Origin: Ornithinimicrobium faecis
Lineage (GTDB): Bacteria > Actinomycetota > Actinomycetes > Actinomycetales > Dermatophilaceae
Assembly (NCBI RefSeq): GCF_023923225.1
Contig: NZ_CP099489.1
Span: 4,526,001 to 4,590,000 of the forward strand
Length of the DNA: 64,000 nt
Direction of reading: 5' to 3'
Each line of letters opens with the position of its first letter. Position 1 is the stretch's first letter. The notes beneath the pieces are model-generated. The model searched no databases, was not told the origin of the DNA, and worked only from the letters and a program-made list of their open reading frames with translations. Both the position numbers and the translations under genes were made by a program. Positions 51,735 through 61,145 of the stretch are shown here, one piece after another.

Positions 51735-54690
51735 CCGCTGGGTCAGCGACGGACCAGGCCTCACTAGCAGCCCAGCCCTGGGGGAGCGTGATCGCGGAGA
51801 GGCCTCCCTGCGCCTCGCGAGTCACAGGGGAGGCCGCCAGGTCTTGCTGCTCGTGGACGGACCGTATGCCGTGGGCCCGGGTTGCGGTGTGCACCAACCC
51901 GTCACGCGTTGTCACCACGCTGCTCACCGCAGGTGGCGCGGTCGCCAGGAGGGCATCAGGGAGGCTGTCCCCCGGGTGCAGCGCCAACTGCTCCCCGAGC
52001 CACTGCGCCACCACCTCCTCAGCGCCTGGCACGTGCACGACCCTGAGGTGGTCCGCGCGGCTCGCGTCGGCAGCTGACCTCAGTGGAACCTGACGCGTGA
52101 CCCGGTGCCCTTCCTCCCCTTGCCCCTCGACCGTGGTCTCCACGGTCGCGACCTGCGTCGGCTCCGGTCGCAGCAGCGCCCTGATCCGGGCCACAAAACC
52201 CTGGTGCCCGAAGCGCTCCTGGACCCGGGCCCGAGATCTGGTGACGCGATCGGCATACAACTGTGGGTCGGCGACATAGGCGGCGATCAGGCCCTGGGCC
52301 TCCCCTGGCAGGGCGTAGTCGATGGTGTCGCCGAAGACCGGCTCGTGCTTGGGGTGCGCGATCGTCAGGACACCGCTGGCCGCGGCCTCCAGGATCGTGC
52401 GCCCGAAGGCCTCGTGCATCGCCGGGTTGTCGAGATAGAGGAAGAAGTCGAGCTCCCCGAGGAACTCCACGACGTCAATCTTCTTGTGTCGCAGCACGAC
52501 CCAGTTGTCGGGCAGATCCTCCAGTGTCTGTTCCTGAGCCCGGAGGAGCTTGGCCAGGGTGTTCTGCGCCCCCATCATCCGGACCTCATAGCCGGCCGGG
52601 AAGTCATAGCCGCGATGGATGTCGGCGAGAGTGGGAGCAAACTTGATGACGTTGTCGCGCGAGTAGCGCCCCACGACGACCGGTGCGCCGTCACGGCCGG
52701 GGGCCGCGTGCTCGCGCACGGTCCAGGCATCCACGTCGATCAGGCCGGGGTTGTCCCACGGGGTGAGCGCCAGCTCAGGATCCTGCTCCAGCAGCACGCG
52801 CCGGATGACCGGTCCCTGCGGCACCCACACCGGGTCCTGCCCGAAGAGCTCCCGGGTGCGGTCGGTCACGTCGCTCACGACATAACGCTGGTCGGAGCCG
52901 TCCGGCTCCAGCGGAGCCTGGTTGGCCATGATCAGGACGTGCTGCGCCCGCAGGGTGCGACGTCCTGGCAGCGGGGGGTATTGCAGGATCGGGGGATAAC
53001 GGATCATCAGCACGTCGACGTCCACGTCGTCGTCCGGGTGGATCCACTCCACGGCACCACTGTTGACCAGCTCGGTGACCGGATCGCACAGCGGAAAGTC
53101 CTTCACGGTCATGAACCGGAAGGCCTCCAGGTGCATGATCGCCACGGTCAGGCCGCCCGCCCGGGCGGCGGCAATCTCCTCCATCATCGAGGCCTGCGGG
53201 CCGCCCCACCTGCGCCAGTCACCGGCCAGGCACAGGTCGATGTGCCGCTGCGCCGTGAGGTCGGGCGCCAGCGGCTTGGCCCACCGGCGCGGCTCGGGGA
53301 AGCGGCGCGGCGCCCCGGGATCGACGAAGCTGTCGGCCTCCTCACCGCTGGCGATGCGCTGGTGCCACGGGGTGTAGGCGCACTTGTAGGCGTGCCGCGC
53401 GCTGTGGCGCCACCCGCGAGAGAACTCGCTGGAGGAGAGCGTGTCGCCACCGCGCAGGAAGGTGACCACCACCGGCAGGTCGTGCACCGCGTGCTCGCCG
53501 AAGGCGGCCTGGATGCGGCGGGCAAACTCGGTGTCGGCGCTCTTGCTGGTCGGGTCGAAATAGCCGATCCGGTCCAGGACCGGGTGCGTGCGCACCAGCA
53601 GCGACGGAGCCGAGGTGACACGGGGCAGATAGCCGGGCCGGTTGAGCTCGAGCTGCTCGCTGACCCGGACCCCCTGGCCTCGGGTCGCCATCGTGCCGGG
53701 CTGCGCCAGCATGGTGGCCACCCCGACCTCGATCGCCTGCGGGTGCAGCCAGTCGTCGGAGTCGAGCACCGTGAAGAAGTCGCCGCGGGCCTGCCGCAGG
53801 CCGGTGTTGCGGGCCCGGTAGGTGCCGCCATTGACCGCCTTGCGGATCACCCGGATGCGAGGGTCAAGGCGCTCCGCCTGAGCCAACAGCTCGGCAAACT
53901 CCGACCCCGACGCGTCGTCGACGACGAGGATCTCCAGGTTGTCCCACGTCTGCTCGATCAGGGACCGCAGGGCGGTGAGCAGCGGGGGGCCGGGACGAAA
54001 CGAACTCATCAACACTGTGACCAGGTGGGTCGCGGCGACCCTCGAGGCACCCGGAGCTGACAAGCGGTCAAAGACCGTGCTCTCCCCACCCGGGTCCGGC
54101 AGCAGCGCGAGCGGCGCCATGCCCTCACTGCCCAGGGCTCGCTCCAGTGCCCCCAGCCAGCCAAGTGTCGAGGTGCCGTCCGCGAAGAGAGCCGGGTTGG
54201 CCAGGTCCGTGGTGACCGCCTCTGACATCGGCTCGCGGACCGCCGGGTGGGCGACCAGCTCCCGCGCGGCCGTCGCATCACGGTCGGCCACGCGGAGCTG
54301 GAGCAGCAGCTCGGTCACCCTCTCGGGCAGCGCGTCGGTGTGGCCCGCGGCCACGACCGCCTCGATCGCGGCGCGGCCAGCGGCACGCTCGTCCGGCAGG
54401 CCGGTCTGCAGGGCGAGCACCTGCCCGTAGGACCCGACCCAGGAGGGGTCCATCCCCTCCACCAGGGCCGGCCACGGCGCACCGCTGCGCGCCCAGTCCT
54501 CCACCTCGTCGCGACCGTGCCCGGGCCAGGCCAGCTCGGCCAGGACCTCTCGGGCGTGCACTGACTTGGTCCGCAGCGCCGTCGACACCAGGGCACCGGG
54601 GTTGCGCAGCGCAAACCCCGTGTGGTCCCGGGCCACCTGATCGCGGGTGGCCACCACCGGCCCCGCGGTCGGGCGCGGTCCTGCGGTCAC
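51661..54690 (-). CDS. Large two-domain glycosyltransferase (GT2 plus GT4-like)
   Basis: 1009 residues. An N-terminal helical region (about 1-215) precedes a GT2 domain (about 224-420) with TVLMSSFRPGPP, LEILVVDDAS (Asp-Asp at 258-259) and FTVLDSDDWLHP. The C-terminal half (about 560-900) is GT-B-like and matches the N-terminal half of the 43035 gene: LIMANQAP, DVDAW, VVVGRYSRDNVIKFAPT and LDFFLYLDNPAMHEAFGRTILEAAASG. The last ~100 residues are Val/Ala-rich. Likely makes two successive linkages of the glycan. Overlaps the small membrane protein gene upstream by 4 bases. Confidence 0.85.
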   Translation of the reverse strand: MTAGPRPTAGPVVATRDQVARDHTGFALRNPGALVSTALRTKSVHAREVLAELAWPGHGRDEVEDWARSGAPWPALVEGMDPSWVGSYGQVLALQTGLPDERAAGRAAIEAVVAAGHTDALPERVTELLLQLRVADRDATAARELVAHPAVREPMSEAVTTDLANPALFADGTSTLGWLGALERALGSEGMAPLALLPDPGGESTVFDRLSAPGASRVAATHLVTVLMSSFRPGPPLLTALRSLIEQTWDNLEILVVDDASGSEFAELLAQAERLDPRIRVIRKAVNGGTYRARNTGLRQARGDFFTVLDSDDWLHPQAIEVGVATMLAQPGTMATRGQGVRVSEQLELNRPGYLPRVTSAPSLLVRTHPVLDRIGYFDPTSKSADTEFARRIQAAFGEHAVHDLPVVVTFLRGGDTLSSSEFSRGWRHSARHAYKCAYTPWHQRIASGEEADSFVDPGAPRRFPEPRRWAKPLAPDLTAQRHIDLCLAGDWRRWGGPQASMMEEIAAARAGGLTVAIMHLEAFRFMTVKDFPLCDPVTELVNSGAVEWIHPDDDVDVDVLMIRYPPILQYPPLPGRRTLRAQHVLIMANQAPLEPDGSDQRYVVSDVTDRTRELFGQDPVWVPQGPVIRRVLLEQDPELALTPWDNPGLIDVDAWTVREHAAPGRDGAPVVVGRYSRDNVIKFAPTLADIHRGYDFPAGYEVRMMGAQNTLAKLLRAQEQTLEDLPDNWVVLRHKKIDVVEFLGELDFFLYLDNPAMHEAFGRTILEAAASGVLTIAHPKHEPVFGDTIDYALPGEAQGLIAAYVADPQLYADRVTRSRARVQERFGHQGFVARIRALLRPEPTQVATVETTVEGQGEEGHRVTRQVPLRSAADASRADHLRVVHVPGAEEVVAQWLGEQLALHPGDSLPDALLATAPPAVSSVVTTRDGLVHTATRAHGIRSVHEQQDLAASPVTREAQGGLSAITLPQGWAASEAWSVADPAVSAGPGTPPSDQPTGQAELGRYQS

Positions 54691-55079
54691 TCCTGGTCGT
54701 CCCTGGGCTCCCGGGCGCTCTCGCCCTGGGACCGCAGTTGTGCGAGGGCCTCGTCGACCGAGGTCTGCATGCGGTCCAGCCGGCCGGTGTATTGCGCCTG
54801 CAGAACCCGCACGGCGCCTGTGATGTCAGCGTCGGAGACAGTCGGCGGGGTGGCGGCGGAGGTGGGGACCGCAGCGCCGCGCGCGACCTCAGCGCGGATA
54901 TAGGGACGCAGGCCACGCACCCGGCGGTCGGCATCCATCGCCACGATCAGCACGGCGCTCAGCAGCAGCATCGCGGCCCCGACGACCAGCCACCACCACT
55001 CCTGGAGCGCTCCGACCACGGCCACCACGGTGAGGACTGCGGCCAGGGCGGCACCCGCCAGCACGAACGTGGATCTCAT
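54687..55079 (-). CDS. Small membrane protein upstream of the GT2/GT4 gene
   Basis: 130 residues from ATG 55079, with GAGGAGG five bases upstream. Two hydrophobic helices (about 5-25 and 29-48: FVLAGAALAAVLTVVAVVGALQEWWWLVVGAAMLLLSAVLIV), then a cytoplasmic helical tail with coiled-coil character (ITGAVRVLQAQYTGRLDRMQTSVDEALAQL). No recognised family. Its stop overlaps the start of the GT gene by 4 bases, suggesting it anchors or partners that soluble-looking glycosyltransferase at the membrane. Confidence 0.7.
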   Translation of the reverse strand: MRSTFVLAGAALAAVLTVVAVVGALQEWWWLVVGAAMLLLSAVLIVAMDADRRVRGLRPYIRAEVARGAAVPTSAATPPTVSDADITGAVRVLQAQYTGRLDRMQTSVDEALAQLRSQGESAREPRDDQE

Positions 55080-55199
55080 CGCGTCCTCCTCGGCCTCGTC
55101 GGCAGCCTCGGGCGGGACCTGCCGCGAGCCTGATCGTGTCGCCAGCACGCTACCGCGTAACGTTTCGGGTGCCCGCACAACCCACCGAGGGAGACGAGC

Positions 55200-57155
55200 A
55201 TGCCCGACGCATCCGCCGCCACGGTGCCAGCGCCACGCCTGCCCTCCCCGCCGCAGGACCAGCCCGGCTATCGCACCGCCTGGCAGCTGTGGCACAGCGC
55301 GGAGCACCCCGACGCCCTGGCCCACCTGACCCTGCGCTCGAAGTCGCCCGTCGTCCTGGATGCCCTTGCCCTGGCGGGGACCGGTGGCGCCCTGACCCTG
55401 GCCCAGCTGCGGGCCGCGACCGGGCCCCGCCTGCTGCCCGACCGCGCCCGCGAGCTCGCCGCGCTCGCTCTCGCGCTGGCCGGGATGGGCCGGTCGGTCG
55501 AGGACCTGCACCTGGCCACCGACCTCTATCTGGAGCTGCGAGCCGGCGGCGCACTGCCGACTCTCTCCCCGATCCACCACCAGGCCGTGGGCCAGGCGCT
55601 CTTCCTGTCCGGTCGCCACCAGGTCCTCCGGGAGGTGGTGAGCGACCTGCCCAAGCTGCCCGACGGCATACGGCTCGATCTGGAGACCGACCTGACCAAC
55701 CCCCACCTGTCCGGTGACCCGGTGCCTGCCCAGGACCATGCGCGCTGGGTGGAGCTGCTGGGCGCGCGCTTCCGGCACGCCGGTCTGGAGACGCCACGCG
55801 TCGAGGGGACGGCCGACCACCTTTTCGACCGGCTCAGCACCGACCCTGCGCTGGGCGGCACGGTGACGTCGGGGCCACTGGTGACCGTGATCATGCCCTG
55901 CTTCCAGCCCGACGAGGGGCTGCTCACCTCGATCGCCTCGATCAGCAACCAGACGTGGGGCGACCTGGAGATCCTGGTGGTCGACGACGCCTCCGGAGCG
56001 GGCCACGAGGAGATCTTTGCCCGGGCGGTCGCCTCAGACGAGCGCGCCCGGCTCGTGCGCATGGAGCGCAACGGCGGCAGCTATCTGGGGCGCAACGCGG
56101 CCCTGGAGCAGGCTCGGGGTGAGTTCATCACCTTTCAGGACGCCGACGACTGGTCCCACCCGAGACGGCTTGAGCAGCAGGTCCGGCTGCTCCTTGACGA
56201 CGACGCGGCCCCGGCAAGCCGCAGCCAGGCAGTGCGGGCCAAGGACGACCTGACCCACCAGTGGTTCGGCTATCGCTCCCTGCGCGACAACGCCTCGAGC
56301 CTGCTGCTGCGACGGTCGGTCATCGAGGCGATCGGGCCGTTCGCGCCGATCCGCAAGGGCGCCGACTCTGAGTATGCCGAGCGCGTCACCTCTCGCGTCG
56401 GTCCCGTCCTGGACACCGGGACGCCACTCGCGATCACCCGACTGCGCACGGGCACACTGTCGCGCGGTGATTTCACCTATCAGTGGTCCACACCGGAACG
56501 GCTGGTCTTCAAGGGAAGCTATCGGGCGGCGCACCGTCGCGACGACCTGAGCTTTCCCGTTCCTCGTTCATTTCTGCGAGGTCTGCCGCACGCCCCGACG
56601 TGGGAGTCCGTGCCGGTGGCCTATCTGGGTGACCTGTCCGGCGACCCGACCTCTGCCGCAGAGTCCGCTGCGACGAGAAAGTCGGCTGAGGTGGGGGCGC
56701 GGTTGTGGCGTGAGATGGACGGGCTGCCGGAGGACCCGACCGCTGCCCTGCCACGGGTGGGCCTGTGGCACCTGGAGTCACCGACGCCGCCGCAACGCAA
56801 GCGCGCGGAGATGCACGACGTCTGGTTCGACCGCATCGTCGCGTCGGCGGGCCAGTTGGTGCCGCTGACCCGGTTGGAGCCGGTGGTCGTGGAGCGGCTC
56901 GTCGTGCTCGACCCCGCCGTCCTGCTCCTGGCCGGGGCCCAGCCCGTGCGCCTGGAGGTCTCCCGCGTGGAGGTGCGGCTGTCACCCGCGGTGCTCGAGC
57001 CGGACGTTTCAGGCCTCGCGGTTGACCTGCTCGAGGTCGGGGACGTGTGTCGGTCCGCCTGGGGCACCGCGCCACGCTGGGTGGCCGAGCCCGGGTTGGC
57101 TGACGCTGAGCGTTCGGCCCTGGAGGATCTGGTGCCGGGCCTCATCAGTCCATGA
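55200..57155 (+). CDS. GT2-family glycosyltransferase with helical N-terminal domain
   Basis: 651 residues. Helical N-terminal region (about 30-200) then GT2 fold: PLVTVIMPCFQPDEG (226-240), LEILVVDDASG (Asp-Asp 262-263), FITFQDADDWSHPRRL (DxD 314-317) and a C-terminal extension. It is a paralogue of the GT2 half of the divergent 1009-residue protein: both contain a DRLS motif just before the GT2 domain and similar N-termini. Probably adds a sugar to the repeat unit. Ends 26 bases before the convergent acyltransferase. Confidence 0.82.
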   Translation: MPDASAATVPAPRLPSPPQDQPGYRTAWQLWHSAEHPDALAHLTLRSKSPVVLDALALAGTGGALTLAQLRAATGPRLLPDRARELAALALALAGMGRSVEDLHLATDLYLELRAGGALPTLSPIHHQAVGQALFLSGRHQVLREVVSDLPKLPDGIRLDLETDLTNPHLSGDPVPAQDHARWVELLGARFRHAGLETPRVEGTADHLFDRLSTDPALGGTVTSGPLVTVIMPCFQPDEGLLTSIASISNQTWGDLEILVVDDASGAGHEEIFARAVASDERARLVRMERNGGSYLGRNAALEQARGEFITFQDADDWSHPRRLEQQVRLLLDDDAAPASRSQAVRAKDDLTHQWFGYRSLRDNASSLLLRRSVIEAIGPFAPIRKGADSEYAERVTSRVGPVLDTGTPLAITRLRTGTLSRGDFTYQWSTPERLVFKGSYRAAHRRDDLSFPVPRSFLRGLPHAPTWESVPVAYLGDLSGDPTSAAESAATRKSAEVGARLWREMDGLPEDPTAALPRVGLWHLESPTPPQRKRAEMHDVWFDRIVASAGQLVPLTRLEPVVVERLVVLDPAVLLLAGAQPVRLEVSRVEVRLSPAVLEPDVSGLAVDLLEVGDVCRSAWGTAPRWVAEPGLADAERSALEDLVPGLISP

Positions 57156-57181
57156 CAAGGCGTGGATCGGCCTCTGGAGCC

Positions 57182-59476
57182 TCAGGGCTCGACGAGGGGC
57201 GTCAGATAGGCCGCGAGCGGCTCGGTCAACACCTCAGCGAACGTCGCCGTGATGTGTGAGCCCTGGCGATAGGTCAGCACGTTGCGATAGACACCCACGC
57301 ACTCACCGCCCGGGCACACCCAGGGCCCCATGTCGACGAAGGTCGCGTCGTCCACCTGCGCCGCGGCGTCCTGCAGGACCTGCGAGCCCGGCGACGCGGC
57401 ATACGGCCAGGAGCACTCAGCGGGATCGTCGCGGTGCTCGTCGACGCACTCATAGACCGGGCCGATGGGCGGGGAGGGGGTGTCGGACAGGGCGATGACT
57501 GGGACGCCCTCGTCGGCCAGGGCCTGCCAATAGCGCACGTAGCCGTCGGTGAGCCCCTCAGCGGTTGGCTCGCCAGGCTCGTCACCGACCAGGCCGGTGC
57601 TGCGCACTCCCGACGTGAGCACCACGTCGGGTCGCTCCTCCCCCGTCAGCCGGTCCAGCACGTCCTGACCCCAGGCCCGGCAACTGGTGTAGGGCTCGCC
57701 CTGCGCGGTGTCCTGCAGTGAGTCCGCGAAGGAGCAACTCTGTTTGGTGTAGGTGCGGATCAACCAGCCCTGTTCCTCCCCGATCCGCTCCAGGGCCGGC
57801 ACCCACTGGGCCGCCTTGGAGTCCCCCACGACGGCCACCACCACGTCGCTGTCGAGGTCTCCGAAGTCGCACGGCTCGGAGGTGTCGTCCGCCTCCGCAA
57901 TCTGGCAGCCGGACGCATACAGCCCGGGCACGTCGGCCGTCGCCTGGAGCGGGTCCGGTGTGATCTGGTCGAAGAAGGGCTCGTCGCCCGGCTGCTCAGC
58001 CTCCGGGAGCGGCAGACCCGCGACCGCTGGCTCGTCGAGCTCGTCCTCCCCCGGGTCTGCCGTCGTCAGTGCCTCGTCCTCGCCGGGACCGGCCGTCGAC
58101 TCTGCCCCGTCCTCCCCCGGCGCGCTGCTGACCGCCGCATCGTCCGAGGACCACTGCGCCCCGGTGGACTGCCCACCGGCGGACGACCCACCCAGGGCAC
58201 CCACGATCAGCAGGACCCCGGCCAGGACCGCGGCGAGCGAGCAGTTCAGACCCACGGACACGGCATACCGCGGTGTCGTGCTGAGCGCCCGCGCATAACG
58301 GAGCGGAGACTCCACGACGGTGTGGGCGAGCCAGGCGGGCAGAAAGGAGACCGCGACGATGCCCAGGCCCACCCACACCGTCGGGGTGCCTTGCTCCCAC
58401 TCCCAGAACCGCAGCAGCGGCCAGTGCCACAGATAGAGGGAGTAGGACAGACCCCCGACCCAGACGAAGGGGGCGGTCCCGAGCAGCCCCGCCGGCCCCC
58501 AGCGCTTGGCGCGGAAACCGCCCGCGATGACGGCCGCCGTCCCCAGGACCGGGGCCAGCGCCCAGTGACCGGGCCAGGGCGTGGTGGCGTCCACCAGGAA
58601 CGCACTGGTCAGCAGCAGGCCCAGCCCGAGCCAGGCCACCAGACCCGCGACGAAACGTGGCCAGGTCTCCAGACGTGCCGCCCCGAGCGCGAGCAGCCCA
58701 CCGACACCGAGCTCCCACAGACGGGTCGGCGTGACGAAGAAGGCCTCGCTGGGGTGGGACTGGGTGTAGACGATCGAGAAGACCAGGGACGGCACCACGA
58801 TGAGCAGCAGCAGACCCAGCGCCAGGTGGCCTCGTCGCGGGGTGCCGGACACGTGCTTGCTGGCCGAGCGGCGCTGGCGCAGCCGCCACAGCCCGATCAG
58901 GGCCAGGATCACCAGGGGCCACAGCAGATAGAACTGCTCCTCCACGGCCAGCGACCAGAAGTGCAGGACCGGGGACGGGGCGACGTCCTCGGCCAGGTAG
59001 TCCACCGAGCGCGCGGCGAACACCCAGTTCACGACATAGGCGCCCGCCCCCACGATGTCGCCGCCGATGCTCTGCCAGTGCACCCTCGGCGCCAGCAACC
59101 ACGCCACGACCGCCGTGACGACCAGCACCAGACCGGCCGCGGGCAACAGCCGCTTGGCGCGCCGGCCATAGAACCGCCACAGGGACAACCGGCCGGTCGA
59201 CTCGATCTCGCGCACCAACTGGTTGGTGATGACGAAACCGGAGACCACGAAGAAGACGTCGACGCCGACGAAACCACCGGAGAGCTGCGTGACTCCGGCG
59301 TGATAGAGGAGCACCAGGAGCACGGCGATAGCCCGCAGGCCCTCGATGTCGCCGCGGAAAGGGGACCCCCCAGAGGACCCGCTGCCGGGCCGGGGCCGGG
59401 GTTGGCGGGTCTGTTGCACGTTCTCGTCAATGGAGGCAGGCACGAAGGCATCGGGTCGGGGGTCTGGGCAGCGCAT
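57182..59476 (-). CDS. Acyltransferase-3 / SGNH-type O-acetyltransferase (OatA-like)
   Basis: 764 residues. About 10 transmembrane helices (residues 45-410): FRGDIEGLRAIAVLLVLLYHAGVTQLSGGFVGVDVFFVVSGFVITNQL with the acyltransferase-3 His/Arg motif, and RRAKRLLPAAGLVLVV. Then an acidic Asp/Glu/Thr linker (about 430-510) and a C-terminal SGNH-like domain (about 540-760) with VVAVVGDSKAAQWVPAL (GDS nucleophile motif) and Asn/His further on (DVVLTSGVRSTG; GSHITATFAEVL). OatA and similar proteins O-acetylate peptidoglycan or exported glycans outside the cell. Likely modifies the polymer of this locus. Confidence 0.88.
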   Translation of the reverse strand: MRCPDPRPDAFVPASIDENVQQTRQPRPRPGSGSSGGSPFRGDIEGLRAIAVLLVLLYHAGVTQLSGGFVGVDVFFVVSGFVITNQLVREIESTGRLSLWRFYGRRAKRLLPAAGLVLVVTAVVAWLLAPRVHWQSIGGDIVGAGAYVVNWVFAARSVDYLAEDVAPSPVLHFWSLAVEEQFYLLWPLVILALIGLWRLRQRRSASKHVSGTPRRGHLALGLLLLIVVPSLVFSIVYTQSHPSEAFFVTPTRLWELGVGGLLALGAARLETWPRFVAGLVAWLGLGLLLTSAFLVDATTPWPGHWALAPVLGTAAVIAGGFRAKRWGPAGLLGTAPFVWVGGLSYSLYLWHWPLLRFWEWEQGTPTVWVGLGIVAVSFLPAWLAHTVVESPLRYARALSTTPRYAVSVGLNCSLAAVLAGVLLIVGALGGSSAGGQSTGAQWSSDDAAVSSAPGEDGAESTAGPGEDEALTTADPGEDELDEPAVAGLPLPEAEQPGDEPFFDQITPDPLQATADVPGLYASGCQIAEADDTSEPCDFGDLDSDVVVAVVGDSKAAQWVPALERIGEEQGWLIRTYTKQSCSFADSLQDTAQGEPYTSCRAWGQDVLDRLTGEERPDVVLTSGVRSTGLVGDEPGEPTAEGLTDGYVRYWQALADEGVPVIALSDTPSPPIGPVYECVDEHRDDPAECSWPYAASPGSQVLQDAAAQVDDATFVDMGPWVCPGGECVGVYRNVLTYRQGSHITATFAEVLTEPLAAYLTPLVEP

Positions 59477-59594
59477 ATCGTCTCACGCACCACGTGACCC
59501 CAAAACTTTCTGCACATCCCGTGCAACCTTTGCGCCACCAGGTAGCGTCTGGCACCAGGAGAGCACACATTCCGAGGCAACGGGGAGCAGGGCC

Positions 59595-61118
59595 ATGGCG
59601 CTCACACTGCGCACAGCACGACGGGGGATCGCGGCCCTGACCGGGATCGTGGTGGCGGCAAGCCTGACCACCAGCACAGCAAGCACAGCGCCGCTGCCCA
59701 CCGCGGAGACGGCACCGCAGGAGAGCACCCAGGCGGCGCGCTGGACCGGTGGTCTCGACGGACAGGCACCCTGCCCAGAGGGCAGCAGCCGCGACGACAC
59801 GCTGCTCACCGAGAGCTTCACCAACGGCATCCCGCACAACGACTTCAACAACGGGTGGCGCCGGGTGCACAGCGGCATCGGTGGCACGGTGGCGGTGCGC
59901 TCGGAGGTCAACGGTGGGGACCAGGAGGACTGGATGTTCACCCGCTGGGCCACCGCCCCGGTGGGAGCCCAGACCATGCTCGCCTTCACCTCCCGTGGCA
60001 ATGTCAGCTCCTCGAACTACTCCCGGGCAGACGTGAACTCGCTGACCCTCCACGCTGCGGCCGACACCGGCGACTGGCGGGGCAAGGTCTTCGACATCAC
60101 CGCAGCCACCGATGACGAGGGTGGGCGGCTCGGGCCGTGGTTCCAGCACCGGTCTCGTCAGGGTGCGAGCCAGTGGTGGGACGTCGACAACGTCCAGATC
60201 TACACCTGCGCACCGTCCTCGGTCTACCGCATCGAGGGTGAGAGCCGCTATGACACCTCGGCGGCCATCGCCGAGGCCTATCCACAGGGTGTCGGCGTGG
60301 TCTATCTCGCCAGCGGCACCACCTTCCCCGACGCGCTCACCGGGGCCGCCCTGGCCGGCAAGCTGGACGCGCCGGTGCTGCTCGTGCAGCACGACAAGAT
60401 CCCGGCGGCCGTCACAGCCCAGCTGCAGCGACTCGCTCCGGGCCGCATCGTCGCGCTCGGCGGCTCCAAGGCGATCTCGGACAACGTCCTGCAGGCAGCG
60501 GCCGAGCACACCAGCGGTGACGTCACCCGTCTGGCCGGCGCGGACCGCTACGAGACCGCGGCGGCGATCGCCGACACCTATCCCTCCGGGATCAGCACGG
60601 CCTACATCGCCAGCGGCGCGACCTATCCCGACGCCCTGTCCGGCAGCGCCTCGGCGGCCCGCAACGGTCGACCCCTGCTGCTGGCCAACTCCGCGCACCT
60701 GCCGCAGGCGACACGGGCGGCGCTGGAGCGTCTCAAGCCCGGTCGCATCGTGATCCTCGGCGGTGCCCAGGCCGTGTCAAACGGCGTGCAGAACCAGCTC
60801 GAGGAGTTCACGGCGGGCGACGTGACCCGGATCGCTGGAGCCAACCGCTATGAGACCTCGGCGCTGATCGCCGACACCTTCCCCGGCAACCGGGACCGCG
60901 TCTTCGTGGCCACCGGGCTGGACTTCCCCGACGCGCTGTCCGGGTCGGCCCTGGCCGGCAAGCAGGCCAACCCGGTCCTGCTGGCCCAGCCGTCCAATCT
61001 GCCCAACGCCGTCGGCGACGCCATCGCCGGACTCAACCCGGACAACGGCGTCGTGCTGGGTGGTTACACCTCGGTCAACTCCATCGTCCTGGACCAGCTC
61101 GGTCGCCGGGTCGGCTGA
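59595..61118 (+). CDS. Secreted protein with three CWB2 cell-wall-binding repeats
   Basis: 507 residues from ATG 59595; a signal peptide (residues 1-~37: MALTLRTARRGIAALTGIVVAASL, Ala-rich cleavage region). A beta-sandwich-like domain (about 65-205; DTLLTESFTNGIPHNDFNNGWRRVHSG ... WWDVDNVQIY) precedes three CWB2 repeats (about 210-305, 308-405, 409-500) each with YRIEGxxRYxTSAxIA / GATYPDALSG-like strands and RIVxLGG. CWB2 repeats bind wall glycans or teichoic-acid-like polymers noncovalently. It starts the cluster with the MauE/MauD-like genes. Confidence 0.87.
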   Translation: MALTLRTARRGIAALTGIVVAASLTTSTASTAPLPTAETAPQESTQAARWTGGLDGQAPCPEGSSRDDTLLTESFTNGIPHNDFNNGWRRVHSGIGGTVAVRSEVNGGDQEDWMFTRWATAPVGAQTMLAFTSRGNVSSSNYSRADVNSLTLHAAADTGDWRGKVFDITAATDDEGGRLGPWFQHRSRQGASQWWDVDNVQIYTCAPSSVYRIEGESRYDTSAAIAEAYPQGVGVVYLASGTTFPDALTGAALAGKLDAPVLLVQHDKIPAAVTAQLQRLAPGRIVALGGSKAISDNVLQAAAEHTSGDVTRLAGADRYETAAAIADTYPSGISTAYIASGATYPDALSGSASAARNGRPLLLANSAHLPQATRAALERLKPGRIVILGGAQAVSNGVQNQLEEFTAGDVTRIAGANRYETSALIADTFPGNRDRVFVATGLDFPDALSGSALAGKQANPVLLAQPSNLPNAVGDAIAGLNPDNGVVLGGYTSVNSIVLDQLGRRVG

Positions 61119-61145
61119 GCCGGGCGACCCAGAGGAGAGACGCAG

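Noticed and set aside
54687..56006. A 439-residue minus-strand frame
   Set aside because: Only its last 130 residues (54687-55079) are a real gene; the rest is antisense to the GT2 gene at 55200.
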